Of a stretch of DNA of 64,000 nucleotides, positions 40,897 to 48,250 are shown one piece after another. The stretch spans positions 1 through 64,000 of the IMG/VR virus record IMGVR_UViG_3300048110_000147; one strand, 5' to 3'. How positions within the stretch are numbered: position 1 is the stretch's first letter; every line of letters starts with the position of its first letter. This stretch comes from a virus. The notes beneath the pieces were generated by a model. That model worked only from the letters and a program-made list of their open reading frames with translations. It ran no database searches and had not been told where the DNA came from. Position numbers and translations under genes: made by a program.

Positions 40897-41605
40897 GAGC
40901 ATTTGTACTATTTTCTTCGTTATATTGGGCGATAGTATCTCGTAATGGACGCACCCAGTTGTCACGATGTTCGATAAACACCTGTGGTTCATGGTTGTCG
41001 ACAGAGATAATAGTCACAAGTTGGGTGATAGGCATACCCGTGCGTTCTTCCCACATAATAGAATATGCAGACTCTTGCATGAAGTAGTTCTTGATCCAGT
41101 CAAGACGTTTGGGTTTCATGGATGTCTTGTAGTCAATGATGGAAGGTTTGCCATCAAAGATGCCCACACAATCCACACGACCAGCGACACCTAGGTGCGT
41201 AGAGTAGAGTGGTGCTTCTTGAGCGTAGACTGTACCAAGACGTTCATCAAGGATGGGTTTGAGTTTCAGGAAAGACTCGATTAAATCGGGAGTACGTTTG
41301 GTCAACGTTTGTTCACCAGTGTCGATATTCATCGCCATGTACTTGTCATAGTCGGGGTCGTTGTTTACGTACTGTTCACAAATTTCGTGAACCGCAGTAC
41401 CACGCGTAGATGCGCGATAGGAGATACGGTTTGCTTCTTTCTCACCGACACGAGCACGCCACTTTGCAATGGAGTCACGGGACAGTATAGAAAGGACCGT
41501 AGTGATAGAAGGTAGTTGAATACCTTCGGGAGTTTTGTATTGACGGCCCATGTCTGTAGTAACAGCAGTCATTTCGGTCAAAGGGATAGGTTCGTGTGTA
41601 AACAT
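40886..41605 (-). CDS. PD-(D/E)XK (RecB/Cas4-like) nuclease
   Basis: SIIDYKTSMKP with upstream GVAGRVDCVGIFDG gives the D-(x)n-D-x-K catalytic set of RecB-family nucleases, and HEICEQYV supplies the usual upstream His. Size (239 residues) fits the exonuclease/Cas4-like proteins found in marine phages. It probably helps recombination or host DNA degradation. It has its own sigma70-like promoter (41637-41666). Confidence 0.75.
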   Translation of the reverse strand: MFTHEPIPLTEMTAVTTDMGRQYKTPEGIQLPSITTVLSILSRDSIAKWRARVGEKEANRISYRASTRGTAVHEICEQYVNNDPDYDKYMAMNIDTGEQTLTKRTPDLIESFLKLKPILDERLGTVYAQEAPLYSTHLGVAGRVDCVGIFDGKPSIIDYKTSMKPKRLDWIKNYFMQESAYSIMWEERTGMPITQLVTIISVDNHEPQVFIEHRDNWVRPLRDTIAQYNEENSTNALDI

Positions 41606-41636
41606 AATATAGTCCAGTTCAATTCAATATACCAGT

Positions 41637-41666
41637 ATTATAACATCTTTTAGAAACGTTTGTCAA
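41637..41666 (-). promoter_or_regulatory. Sigma70-like promoter (RecB-like nuclease)
   Basis: TTGACA at 41661-41666 and TATAAT at 41637-41642, spacer 18. Confidence 0.8.
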
Positions 41667-41699
41667 GGGCAAACGGTGACTATTTTTACGGTATTGGTC

Positions 41700-41905
41700 A
41701 AATAAGAATCCCCACGAATACAGGGGCTCAAGTGAATGGTACTTCATGTGTCGGAGAACCGTAACTTGTGGGATTGAGGTCTCCCATCTGCTCTGGCATT
41801 TTTAACATGCACGTTGTGAGAGATCGCAGTTATCAAGTTAGTGCGCTTGGTGCGCATCGTTCTTCTCTAGTACCGAGCCCCCGTATTGTGGGGAAATTCG
41901 TGAAA
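41700..41905. other. Gene-free structured intergenic region, candidate non-coding RNA
   Basis: This roughly 200-base gap between promoter 41637-41666 and the tRNA-Ala gene has no open frame of gene length. It contains several perfect or near-perfect hairpins: CCCC..GGGG around 41711-41727 and 41878-41893, TGCGC-TTGGT-GCGCA around 41840, and TGAA-TGGTAC-TTCA around 41734. Such density suggests a structured transcript, but strand and function cannot be fixed by eye. Confidence 0.35.
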
Positions 41906-41907
41906 AG

Positions 41908-41983
41908 TGGTGGAGCCGATAGGGATCGAACCTACGACCTATTCCGTGCAAGGGAATCGCTCTCCCAACTGAGCTACGGCCCC
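41908..41983 (-). tRNA. tRNA-Ala (anticodon TGC), CCA encoded
   Basis: A full cloverleaf reads leftward from GGGGCCG, with D-arm GCTCAGTTGGGAGAGC, anticodon loop CTTGCAC and T-arm GGTTCGATCCC. The acceptor stem pairs with CGGCTCC and the gene ends with ACCA. It is the most downstream of the ten tRNAs. Confidence 0.93.
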
Positions 41984-41998
41984 ACAATTCTTACTAAA

Positions 41999-42148
41999 CT
42001 ACTTTTCCTTATTTATACTCTTTTCTTTCTTGACAGATTCCTCTGTCTTTTTGTCTTTACCGAAGATTTTATCCCAGTTATCTCTACCTTGTTTTGATAA
42101 CGTCTTAGACTGTATTGCGTCTCCGGTTATGTCGTTTCTACTTACCAT
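41999..42148 (-). CDS. Small conserved phage protein, 49 aa
   Basis: ATG 42148 (MVSRNDITGDAIQSKTLSKQ) matches the start of a small family in T4-like phages, where NDITGD is followed by an Arg/Asn-WDKIFGKK end. The in-frame upstream extension is foreign. The charged tail ends in KEKSINKEK. Function unknown. A TATAAATA box (42010-42017) lies in its 3' end. Confidence 0.65.
   Translation of the reverse strand: MVSRNDITGDAIQSKTLSKQGRDNWDKIFGKDKKTEESVKKEKSINKEK
42010..42017 (-). promoter_or_regulatory. Possible late promoter before tRNA-Ala
   Basis: TATAAATA in the 3' end of the 49-residue gene, +1 about 20 bases before tRNA-Ala. Confidence 0.45.
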
Positions 42149-42281
42149 CTTCTTTCGCTTTGCTCCACCAATCTTTGGTAACTTTATCGGTGTACTTGTG
42201 TGAGTATATGAGAGTGATGCCACCAAAAACCATCGGACATAACATCACTCCAAGTATTCCTATTAAACCAAAATCAAACAT
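42138..42281 (-). CDS. Small single-span membrane protein, 47 aa
   Basis: The N-terminal span (FGLIGILGVMLCPMVFGGITLIY) is followed by a cationic/aromatic tail (KDWWSKAKEDGK). It overlaps both neighbours (42274 and 42148) by a few bases, which supports coupled translation. Function unknown; common form in marine phages. Confidence 0.6.
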   Translation of the reverse strand: MFDFGLIGILGVMLCPMVFGGITLIYSHKYTDKVTKDWWSKAKEDGK

Positions 42282-42498
42282 TTTCAATCTGGCTCTTTAC
42301 CCAATCTAGTTCTTGAATGATTCTGTTATACCATGCGACATCAATTTCAGAATTGTTAGGATTGTTTGCTTCCATCCTAAGTTGTTCCATTCGTATGTCT
42401 ATGTAGTCACACCTTATAAATTCTTTTTTAGACACTCTATCTAAGAATGCTTTTTTCGCTAAGGTCAAGCATTCTACATTACTATTACTATTACTCAT
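42274..42498 (-). CDS. Hypothetical protein, 74 aa
   Basis: ATG 42498 (MSNSNSNVECLTLAKKAF) overlaps the TGA of the cytochrome gene (ATGA). The product is helical and charged; the middle has IRCDYIDIRMEQLRMEAN. No family was recognised. Confidence 0.6.
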   Translation of the reverse strand: MSNSNSNVECLTLAKKAFLDRVSKKEFIRCDYIDIRMEQLRMEANNPNNSEIDVAWYNRIIQELDWVKSQIENV

Positions 42499-43913
42499 TG
42501 GACACACCCTAATTCTCTGCGCGAATCTTCGTCGTTGTTAGTTACACAGAGACCAGTAGGCAACTCTGTAGGTACATATCTCATCAAGTCTGGGTCATAT
42601 AAACTATTTTCTAAGAATGATACCAGATTAGATATCTCTTCCTCAGACAGATCTAGGGGAGTGAATCTATAGTCTATATCTATAAGATCTACATCTGGGT
42701 GTTGTGGTGTTGCCGCAACTTTGTATCGTACCACTTCTTCAACACTAGTGAATGATGCACCGTGACCGAATACTTCTGTGTCTGTCAGATTATATAGAGG
42801 CGGTACCTTAAATGCATACTTCTCCATATCGTCACCAGTAAAACCAGCGCGGCCTTCTCTAACACCTTCACCGACTTCACCGATGATATCGTCCCACATG
42901 TCTAGATCGTGGAATCCAAGTGTCATAAACACTTCACTTGCAAGAGAACCGACAGGAGATGAAAGAGCGGGACCGTTGTGACACGAGTGACAGTTACCTT
43001 TACCGAAGAACACTTTCGCGCCTTCGACTTCTTCTAAAGTCATCGCGTCTTCGTCACCACGTAAGAAGTCTTGAAATGGTGCTTGGTTTGCGAGAATGGT
43101 TCTCTCGTATGCGGCAATCGCAAAAGATGCTGCTTCTAACATATCATTAGGTTGTGAGGTACCGTATGCCGCTTCGAACATCATCCGATACTTCTCATTA
43201 GTAGTGAGCACAGAACCTTCTTCTACATTCATGCGATGTACACCTAGACCAGCAACTGCTTGAGTCTCTAGACCAGCAAGATTACGTAGGTTAGCCTCTT
43301 TAGGAGTGCCTTCAGTGAAGTGCCTTTCAGGGTCAATACCAATGTTAACTATACCTCCGATCACATTGCCGAACTGTCCGTTCCACAACATGACTTCTTG
43401 ATATGCAGTATTAAGTACTGTGGGTGATGTCACAGGTTGTACATCAACTGTTGAAGGGTCAACTCCAGCAGCAACTGTACGATGGTCAAACCCTACACCG
43501 CCTTCACCAATACCTTGACGAATACCGGACTTGAAACCATTCTGTCCGTTGTGACATGAAGCACAGGACCACGTGTTATCCATATCTGTCTGGTTGGTTT
43601 CAGTAGACGTGATTCCCGTCTCGTGATAAATGAACTTACCCAACTCTACTTTTTCAGCAGTAATAGGGTTACTTGGATCTTGAGGGATGTTTAGAAAGTC
43701 ATCACTCTCAGGTAAGATATACCCTTCGTAAGAACCTGTCGGGGATGTAGTACTCATCACAGTTTTTAGTTCTTCAACGGCAATCTCAAGTGCTGTTAAG
43801 GTAGGTGCTGGGGGTGGTGCGATGGTAACAGGTTCTGGTGCAGATTCTGAACCACCTCCAGAACATGCGCTAAGAACAGTAGTACATAATACTACGGATA
43901 ATAGTTGTTTCAT
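42495..43913 (-). CDS. Di-haem cytochrome c peroxidase/MauG-like lipoprotein
   Basis: The 472-residue protein has a signal peptide with lipobox (VLSAC, Cys 17) and a Pro-rich linker. Two c-type haem motifs (CASCH at 117-121 and CHSCH at 308-312) are spaced as in bacterial di-haem cytochrome c peroxidases, which reduce H2O2 in the periplasm using electrons from small cytochromes. The C terminus has two extra Cys. A haem lipoprotein of this type is rare in phages. It lies between tRNA genes and is transcribed from the promoter upstream of tRNA-Ser. Confidence 0.88.
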   Translation of the reverse strand: MKQLLSVVLCTTVLSACSGGGSESAPEPVTIAPPPAPTLTALEIAVEELKTVMSTTSPTGSYEGYILPESDDFLNIPQDPSNPITAEKVELGKFIYHETGITSTETNQTDMDNTWSCASCHNGQNGFKSGIRQGIGEGGVGFDHRTVAAGVDPSTVDVQPVTSPTVLNTAYQEVMLWNGQFGNVIGGIVNIGIDPERHFTEGTPKEANLRNLAGLETQAVAGLGVHRMNVEEGSVLTTNEKYRMMFEAAYGTSQPNDMLEAASFAIAAYERTILANQAPFQDFLRGDEDAMTLEEVEGAKVFFGKGNCHSCHNGPALSSPVGSLASEVFMTLGFHDLDMWDDIIGEVGEGVREGRAGFTGDDMEKYAFKVPPLYNLTDTEVFGHGASFTSVEEVVRYKVAATPQHPDVDLIDIDYRFTPLDLSEEEISNLVSFLENSLYDPDLMRYVPTELPTGLCVTNNDEDSRRELGCVQ

Positions 43914-43943
43914 TGTTTCGATCTCTCACTTCTAATAATAAAA

Positions 43944-44034
43944 TGGCCGAGGGATAGGGATTCGAACCCTAGATACGCTATTAACGTATGCCAGTTTTCA
44001 AGACTGGTGCATTCAACCGCTCTGCCATCCCTCG
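43944..44034 (-). tRNA. tRNA-Ser (anticodon TGA), CCA encoded
   Basis: Leftward cloverleaf of 91 bases with a long variable arm, acceptor CGAGGGA/TCCCTCG, anticodon loop CTTGAAA, T-arm GGGTTCGAATCCC and terminal GCCA. It lies about 13 bases downstream of the -10 box at 44047-44052. Confidence 0.93.
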
Positions 44035-44046
44035 ATTTATTTAAAC

Positions 44047-44075
44047 ATGATACACTAATTGACAGGAGTTGTCAA
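44047..44075 (-). promoter_or_regulatory. Sigma70-like promoter for tRNA-Ser and the cytochrome peroxidase
   Basis: TTGACA at 44070-44075 and TATCAT at 44047-44052, spacer 17. The transcript starts just before tRNA-Ser and reads into the peroxidase gene. Confidence 0.7.
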
Positions 44076-44093
44076 CCCCACTTTCATATTTTC

Positions 44094-44170
<77 letters not shown>

Positions 44171-44180
44171 GTAGAAAAGT

Positions 44181-44255
44181 TGGCTGGGGTGGAAGGATTC
44201 GAACCTACGAATGACGGGATCAAAACCCGTTGCCTTACCACTTGGCGACACCCCA
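44181..44255 (-). tRNA. tRNA-Gln (anticodon TTG), CCA encoded
   Basis: Acceptor TGGGGTG/CACCCCA, anticodon loop TTTTGAT and T-arm AGGTTCGAATCCT, ending GCCA. It lies about ten bases upstream of the tRNA-Arg gene in transcription. Confidence 0.92.
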
Positions 44256-44314
44256 AACCTGTTTGCTCTACTGGGCACCACTGATTCAGTTATTTTAAAA
44301 GGGGAATCAGACCC

Positions 44315-44674
44315 TTAGTTTTTTCTCAATCCTTCTTTGCCTTTGTGAAATCTTCCCCAGATACAGTGTGCCACTTCATGACCAATAAGTTCCGGTTCGT
44401 ATTTCCATTCAGGGTCCTTTATGTATATCTTACAAGTTCCCTTAGATTCGTTCCAAAGAGTGAAGGCGCTAATATTGTTCCACTTAACGCCTAAGTACTG
44501 TTTACGTACAGAATCATATTCCATTTGGTTCTTTAGTAAAACAAACTCGACCTTTGGTGTAAGATTTTCTCCTTCCTTAACAAGGAATTTAAAATTATCT
44601 TTAGCATACCTTCCCAGTCTCTGAGCATCTGCTGAAACCGATAAGACTAATAGGAATATTAATAGTTTTCGCAT
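44315..44674 (-). CDS. Secreted HExxH metallopeptidase-like protein
   Basis: The N-terminal hydrophobic segment (LLIFLLVLSVSADA) is a signal peptide with a cleavage site after SADA, so the product is periplasmic. The end (LIGHEVAHCIWGRFHKG) carries HExxH with a third His and matches the lipoprotein at 7857-8234. It sits among tRNA genes, between Pro and Gln, and not beside the lysozyme. It may cut envelope proteins or peptides at lysis or entry. Confidence 0.65.
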   Translation of the reverse strand: MRKLLIFLLVLSVSADAQRLGRYAKDNFKFLVKEGENLTPKVEFVLLKNQMEYDSVRKQYLGVKWNNISAFTLWNESKGTCKIYIKDPEWKYEPELIGHEVAHCIWGRFHKGKEGLRKN

Positions 44675-44692
44675 AATTGTAAACAGTAAAAA

Positions 44693-44769
44693 TGGTCGGA
44701 GATGTAGGATTTGAACCTACGACCCCTGCACCCCAAATGCAGTGCACTACCAGACTGTGCTAATCTCCG
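44693..44769 (-). tRNA. tRNA-Pro (anticodon TGG), CCA encoded
   Basis: Acceptor CGGAGAT/ATCTCCG, anticodon loop TTTGGGG and T-arm AGGTTCAAATCCT, ending ACCA. Its 5' end abuts the stop codon of the small gene at 44770, so it must be released by processing from that mRNA. Confidence 0.92.
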
Positions 44770-44982
44770 TTAATTGTTTGAAACAAATTCGTTGATGACT
44801 TTTACCCTTTCCATGATATCTTGCATATTAGGGTATGTCGGAAACTCTGGGATGGTATCAACGCCACCAGTTTCAATCAAGACTTCTCGGCGATTTACTT
44901 GAGCCCAGTACTCATCTGTTAGGACATTTCTTGCTTCGTTAAAGATTTGGAACCGAAGTTCGTATGGGTTTGGATTAGACAT
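44770..44982 (-). CDS. Conserved small phage protein, 70 aa
   Basis: ATG 44982 (MSNPNPYELRFQIFNEARNVL) matches the start of a small helical family conserved in T4-like marine phages, and AAGGAG is nearby. The stop lies one base from the tRNA-Pro gene. Function unknown. Confidence 0.7.
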   Translation of the reverse strand: MSNPNPYELRFQIFNEARNVLTDEYWAQVNRREVLIETGGVDTIPEFPTYPNMQDIMERVKVINEFVSNN

Positions 44983-45084
44983 AATTGTCTCCTTTTGTGT
45001 GTGTTTGTGTGTTGAGCAGTTTTCCACATACTCAGGTGACGGGCGTAACGACCAGTGCAAGTTTAAAGTCATTCCGAGACTAAT

Positions 45085-45168
45085 TGGTGGGGAGAGGTGG
45101 ATTCGAACCACCGAAGCTCTCGCGTCAGATTTACAGTCTGATCCCTTTGGCCGCTCGGGAACCTCCCC
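45085..45168 (-). tRNA. tRNA-Tyr (anticodon GTA), CCA encoded
   Basis: 84-base class II tRNA with acceptor GGGGAGG/TCTCCCC, anticodon loop CTGTAAA, long variable arm and T-arm TGGTTCGAATCCA, ending ACCA. Confidence 0.92.
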
Positions 45169-45174
45169 TAGTGG

Positions 45175-45327
45175 TTATTTGAGTTGATCTTTTGAACTGG
45201 ATGAACTATTTGATCCAGTCCCTGTACCACTACTTTTACCGTGACCTAGTCCACGCTTACCTTGTCGGAACCGATTGACAAAGTAAATGACCACTGCTAC
45301 TAGAAAAACTACCGCTAATACTTCCAT
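45175..45327 (-). CDS. Small N-terminally anchored membrane protein, 50 aa
   Basis: ATG 45327 (MEVLAVVFLVAVVIYFVNRFR) has AAGGAG upstream. One membrane span is followed by a basic Gly/Ser-rich tail (GTGTGSNSSSSSKDQ). Function unknown. Its stop is seven bases before tRNA-Tyr. Confidence 0.6.
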   Translation of the reverse strand: MEVLAVVFLVAVVIYFVNRFRQGKRGLGHGKSSGTGTGSNSSSSSKDQLK

Positions 45328-45337
45328 ATCTTTCTCC

Positions 45338-45550
45338 TTAGTCGAGGATAATTTCCTCGCGCTTCTTCTTAGCAGGTTGGCGAATTCCAAGGTAAGTTTC
45401 GAGAATCTCGATCTCCTTGTCCTTACGCTTCTGCCACTGTTGCTCCGTTCGAGCAACCCCTTTCTTGCTGTTCTTCTCAAAGAACTTTGACTCTGTGAGT
45501 CTCTCTAATGCACCTTCACGGCGACGACGATCTTCTAACTTACCTCTCAT
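45338..45550 (-). CDS. Hypothetical very charged helical protein, 70 aa
   Basis: ATG 45550 (MRGKLEDRRRREGALERL) follows GGAG by seven bases. The product is Lys/Arg/Glu-rich and helical throughout, with an end KKKREEIILD. Possible nucleic-acid binding, no family recognised. It overlaps the upstream gene by 11 bases. Confidence 0.55.
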   Translation of the reverse strand: MRGKLEDRRRREGALERLTESKFFEKNSKKGVARTEQQWQKRKDKEIEILETYLGIRQPAKKKREEIILD

Positions 45551-45893
45551 AAACGCTCCTAGTTTCTTTATTAAGATCAATGGAATCTATATAAACTGAC
45601 TCGTTGACATAATCGCCTTTGGGTATGGTTCCTTGTTCAAAAGGTTTATCATCATACCTGTTAACCCAAAAACGTACGACCTTACCTTTATCATTAAGGG
45701 TATACCCACAAAGTTTTTCATTGGGATATGCATAATATGAACCATTAAAATTACCCTCTTTATCAAAGGGATTGCGCAGTCCATTTGACTCATGTTCCCT
45801 AGCAGTAATATAGGGGGATACCGAAATAAATTCTTTCTCTACCATACTTGGTCTAGTAGACACTTTTGATGGCATTCCAAGTGCATCTCTCAT
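45540..45893 (-). CDS. Hypothetical protein, 117 aa
   Basis: No family was recognised. Beta-rich composition with many Tyr and Asn residues (GNFNGSYYAYPNEKLCGYTL). It follows tRNA-Asp (45923-45999), so it is read from the same leftward transcript. Confidence 0.6.
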   Translation of the reverse strand: MRDALGMPSKVSTRPSMVEKEFISVSPYITAREHESNGLRNPFDKEGNFNGSYYAYPNEKLCGYTLNDKGKVVRFWVNRYDDKPFEQGTIPKGDYVNESVYIDSIDLNKETRSVYER

Positions 45894-45922
45894 AAACTAT
45901 CCTCATTTCCTCATTATAAAAT

Positions 45923-45999
45923 TGGCGGAGCGGACGGGACTCGAACCCGCGACCCCCGGCGTGACAGGCCGGTATTCTAACCAACTGAACTACCGCTCC
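45923..45999 (-). tRNA. tRNA-Asp (anticodon GTC), CCA encoded
   Basis: Acceptor GGAGCGG/CCGCTCC, D-arm GTTCAGTTGGTTAGAAT, anticodon loop CTGTCAC and T-arm CGGGTTCGAGTCCCG, ending GCCA. Confidence 0.93.
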
Positions 46000-46159
46000 A
46001 GATTCTTCTTAAATATGTATGCTCGGTATCCGATGACTCCAAAACAAAAATGTCGCCTTCCTTGAATGAGGATATAGATAAATCTAATTTCTCCTCATCT
46101 TTGTTCAACAACTTGACCCCATTGATGTCTTCTTCGAATTTATAACCTAAGTAAAACAT
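45977..46159 (-). CDS. Hypothetical protein overlapping tRNA-Asp, about 60 aa
   Basis: ATG 46159 (MFYLGYKFEEDING) or an in-frame GTG at 46168 could start it. The frame is acidic with a plausible domain (SFKEGDIFVLESSDTEH). Its last 23 bases run into the 5' end of tRNA-Asp, so tRNA processing would destroy the mRNA. That overlap lowers confidence that the annotated stop is the natural end. Confidence 0.5.
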   Translation of the reverse strand: MFYLGYKFEEDINGVKLLNKDEEKLDLSISSFKEGDIFVLESSDTEHTYLRRIWSGSSVG

Positions 46160-46164
46160 TGAAC

Positions 46165-46545
46165 TCACGAGTTCTCCAAATCATGTACATGTAACTGGAT
46201 CAATGCATAATGGAGAACCTTCATTAGGTCTTTACGAGCATCATCCTCAGTACCTTTCTTACCATACCGTTGTGCATACTTCAACACGTTTCCAATACAA
46301 AACCCTGTACCATGACCACCGTCAACAATAAATTCAGTCGCCTGAAACTTGTCTTTGGCATAATGCTGATTGTATGTCGCATCGATATATTGTTTGAACT
46401 CATCAATCAACTTACCTTCACTAAACTTATAGTCCACAGTACTAATATCAGCAGCTTCTCGCATTGTTACACCGTTCGAGTATCTCTCAAACTCTACCGT
46501 CTCATTAGTATAAGGTGGAGTGTGTGCATAAATCGTTTTACTCAT
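46165..46545 (-). CDS. DUF3310-like protein
   Basis: FCIGNVLKYAQRYGKKGTEDDA with DLMKVLHYAL matches the GN..KY..R.g.K...ED..K...Y pattern of DUF3310 (SaV-like; some members, such as T7 gp1.7, are nucleotide kinases). The N-terminal 60 residues differ from short family members. Likely early or middle gene. Confidence 0.7.
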   Translation of the reverse strand: MSKTIYAHTPPYTNETVEFERYSNGVTMREAADISTVDYKFSEGKLIDEFKQYIDATYNQHYAKDKFQATEFIVDGGHGTGFCIGNVLKYAQRYGKKGTEDDARKDLMKVLHYALIQLHVHDLENS

Positions 46546-46546
46546 A

Positions 46547-46834
46547 TTACCATTCTCTCAATATAGTTGTGCCTAACATAAACAATGAAACCGTGTTCAA
46601 CATAATCAACGCACGGTCTTTCCATATAACAGATACCCAAGTCCATAGTATAATGCCTGCGAACCCGATTGTCAAGTCATACATGCGATAGTCTGGTCCG
46701 GCAGATCGCATCGCCATTGAAATTAAAATCAAAATAGAAGCGACCCACTTGAGATACCAATCGAAGTCATCGGGGTACCACGAACGATCCGGTTTAGTTC
46801 GACCATCTGCTCTTACTTGAGGGTCTCCGTTCAC
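46547..46834 (-). CDS. Membrane protein with two to three spans, 95 aa
   Basis: A charged N terminus (about 28 residues) is followed by three hydrophobic segments (about 30-43, 52-68 and 75-90). From memory, similar small membrane proteins lie in other marine T4-like phages. Function unknown. Confidence 0.6.
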   Translation of the reverse strand: MNGDPQVRADGRTKPDRSWYPDDFDWYLKWVASILILISMAMRSAGPDYRMYDLTIGFAGIILWTWVSVIWKDRALIMLNTVSLFMLGTTILREW

Positions 46835-47178
46835 GATTTACTTCCGATAGTACGACGAACGATATCGTTGTGATTGAACTCTGCCCAATACAACTCAAAT
46901 GCAACTCCGTCTTTGAGACCTTCGAACTGGTGAATCTTTCCTGGCTTGACTTGAGTGAACTCTCCCGCACGTAGAATGGTCTCATCGACAAGACCGTCTT
47001 GGTCATCTTGCCATACGCGCACGATCATCTCACCAGATTCTACGAAGAACCCGTTCCACTTATATTCATGGAGATGTTCGGAGCACTTGAAACCTTTCTT
47101 GTATTCGATACGATGAAACTCTAGAACGCCATTCGCATGAATGAGTTCTGTCTGTCCCCAAATCTTTCCTGCCTTCAT
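46831..47178 (-). CDS. Cupin-fold protein
   Basis: CSEHLHEYKWNGFFVESGEM (cupin motif 1, H-x-H and Glu) and PGKIHQF (motif 2 His) define a single-domain cupin that may bind a metal ion. The substrate is not deducible. ATG 47178 starts MKAGKIWGQTE; ATG 47184 is an alternative. It precedes tRNA-Leu. Confidence 0.7.
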   Translation of the reverse strand: MKAGKIWGQTELIHANGVLEFHRIEYKKGFKCSEHLHEYKWNGFFVESGEMIVRVWQDDQDGLVDETILRAGEFTQVKPGKIHQFEGLKDGVAFELYWAEFNHNDIVRRTIGSKS

Positions 47179-47209
47179 AGTCATACTACTCTCACTGGAT
47201 CATAATTAT

Positions 47210-47294
47210 TGGTGCGAAAGGAGAGACTCGAACTCTCACGCCGTGAAGCACTGGTACCTAAAACCAGCGTGTCTACCAATTCCACCACTCTCGC
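47210..47294 (-). tRNA. tRNA-Leu (anticodon TAG), CCA encoded
   Basis: 85-base class II tRNA with acceptor GCGAGAG, anticodon loop TTTAGGT, a variable arm and T-arm GAGTTCGAGTCTC, ending ACCA. It lies four bases from tRNA-Asn. Confidence 0.92.
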
Positions 47295-47298
47295 ATAT

Positions 47299-47374
47299 TG
47301 GCTGGCAAGGCAGGGCTCGAACCTGCGACCAGATGATTAACAGTCATCGGCTCTACCAACTGAGCTACTTGCCA
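47299..47374 (-). tRNA. tRNA-Asn (anticodon GTT), CCA encoded
   Basis: Acceptor TGGCAAG/CTTGCCA, D-arm GCTCAGTTGGTAGAGC, anticodon loop CTGTTAA and T-arm AGGTTCGAGCCCT, ending GCCA. A sigma70-like promoter lies just upstream (47400-47428). Confidence 0.93.
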
Positions 47375-47399
47375 ATAAAAACTTCACTATTTGATAAAC

Positions 47400-47428
47400 A
47401 TTGTATCATAGTAATACCTGTCTGTCAA
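47400..47428 (-). promoter_or_regulatory. Sigma70-like promoter for tRNA-Asn/Leu
   Basis: TTGACA at 47423-47428 and TACAAT at 47400-47405, spacer 17. Confidence 0.75.
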
Positions 47429-47443
47429 TAGCGAATGAAATAT

Positions 47444-47662
47444 TTATTCTCCTACCGCTGCTCTTGCAACTAATTCTTCTTGTGTCACCTTACGACTCAC
47501 AAGTTCGTTACGAAACTTTTGCTTCAACTTTGGGGTGCGACACGACAAGAACTCTTTCCACAGATTGTCTGAAGACAAATTCTTTACGTAGAACCTTTGG
47601 GTTGTTGTCTTTCCAGTCATCCGATCTTTGTTGACTGTATCTTCTTTATACTTAATTGGCAT
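47444..47662 (-). CDS. Conserved small phage protein, 72 aa
   Basis: ATG 47662 (MPIKYKEDTVNKDRMTGKTT) followed by QRFYVKNLSSDNLW and KQKFRNELVSRK matches a small family common in T4-like marine phages. Function unknown. It lies between the promoter of tRNA-Asn and the zinc-knuckle gene. Confidence 0.7.
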   Translation of the reverse strand: MPIKYKEDTVNKDRMTGKTTTQRFYVKNLSSDNLWKEFLSCRTPKLKQKFRNELVSRKVTQEELVARAAVGE

Positions 47663-47669
47663 TCTTACC

Positions 47670-47894
47670 TCACATTTTAAAATAGGGTAACGCAACATTT
47701 TCTACGTTAACTTCGCTTTCTTCTTCAGCGCCACACCAAGAACATTCCTGTCCTCTGGCAACGTAGATATGACCATCGTGCATACAATGATGACTCCACA
47801 TGACCGTGCGCATGTTCATATAGAAGCATTCGTTGAACACTTCGTCCCACACTTTATTGCCTGTTTTGGAAATAGGTGACTGTGCAATATCCAT
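47670..47894 (-). CDS. Small Cys/His-rich protein, 74 aa
   Basis: ATG 47894 (MDIAQSPISKTG) is preceded by GGAGAG. Potential zinc ligands are HHCMHDGH in the middle and CSWCG. The end is acidic. No family recognised; it may be a zinc ribbon-like regulator. Confidence 0.55.
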   Translation of the reverse strand: MDIAQSPISKTGNKVWDEVFNECFYMNMRTVMWSHHCMHDGHIYVARGQECSWCGAEEESEVNVENVALPYFKM

Positions 47895-47910
47895 TTCTCT
47901 CTCCAACTAA

Positions 47911-47985
47911 TGGTATCCCGTAGGGGACTCGAACCCCTGTTACCGCCGTGAAAGGGCGGTGTCCTAACCTCTAGACGAACGGGAC
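47911..47985 (-). tRNA. tRNA-Glu (anticodon TTC), CCA encoded
   Basis: Acceptor GTCCCGT/ACGGGAT (G-U at the end), D-arm GTCTAGAGGTTAGGAC, anticodon loop CTTTCAC and T-arm GGGTTCGAGTCCC, ending ACCA. Strong tRNA call. Confidence 0.93.
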
Positions 47986-47990
47986 ACTGT

Positions 47991-48248
47991 TCACTGTATC
48001 CTTTCTATTAGAATCGTGACTTCTCCTAGAAGCCCTCTTACTGTAATTACCCAATCAAAGACATCAACGTGTACTGTATCATATTGATAGTCTTTAGTCA
48101 CTTCATCAGCAGCGCGGTCTATTGCTCTTTCTGCGTCACCGTACACACATATAAGTCCACCTGTGTGATCGTACAATATATATGCATTATTTACCTCTAC
48201 TTCTTCCGGAAACAATCCTGTTGGAAGAGATGCATAATCGATTGACAT
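47991..48248 (-). CDS. Hypothetical protein, 85 aa
   Basis: Beta-rich C-terminal region (DVFDWVITVRGLLGEVTILI). The middle (GGLICVYGDAERAIDRAAD) looks like an alpha/beta mini-domain. No family was recognised. It lies between the SleB-like gene and tRNA-Glu. Confidence 0.6.
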   Translation of the reverse strand: MSIDYASLPTGLFPEEVEVNNAYILYDHTGGLICVYGDAERAIDRAADEVTKDYQYDTVHVDVFDWVITVRGLLGEVTILIERIQ

Positions 48249-48250
48249 TT

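Noticed and set aside
41700-41905. Possible eleventh tRNA or tmRNA
   Set aside because: Hairpins are present but no complete cloverleaf, anticodon stem or CCA can be traced on either strand.
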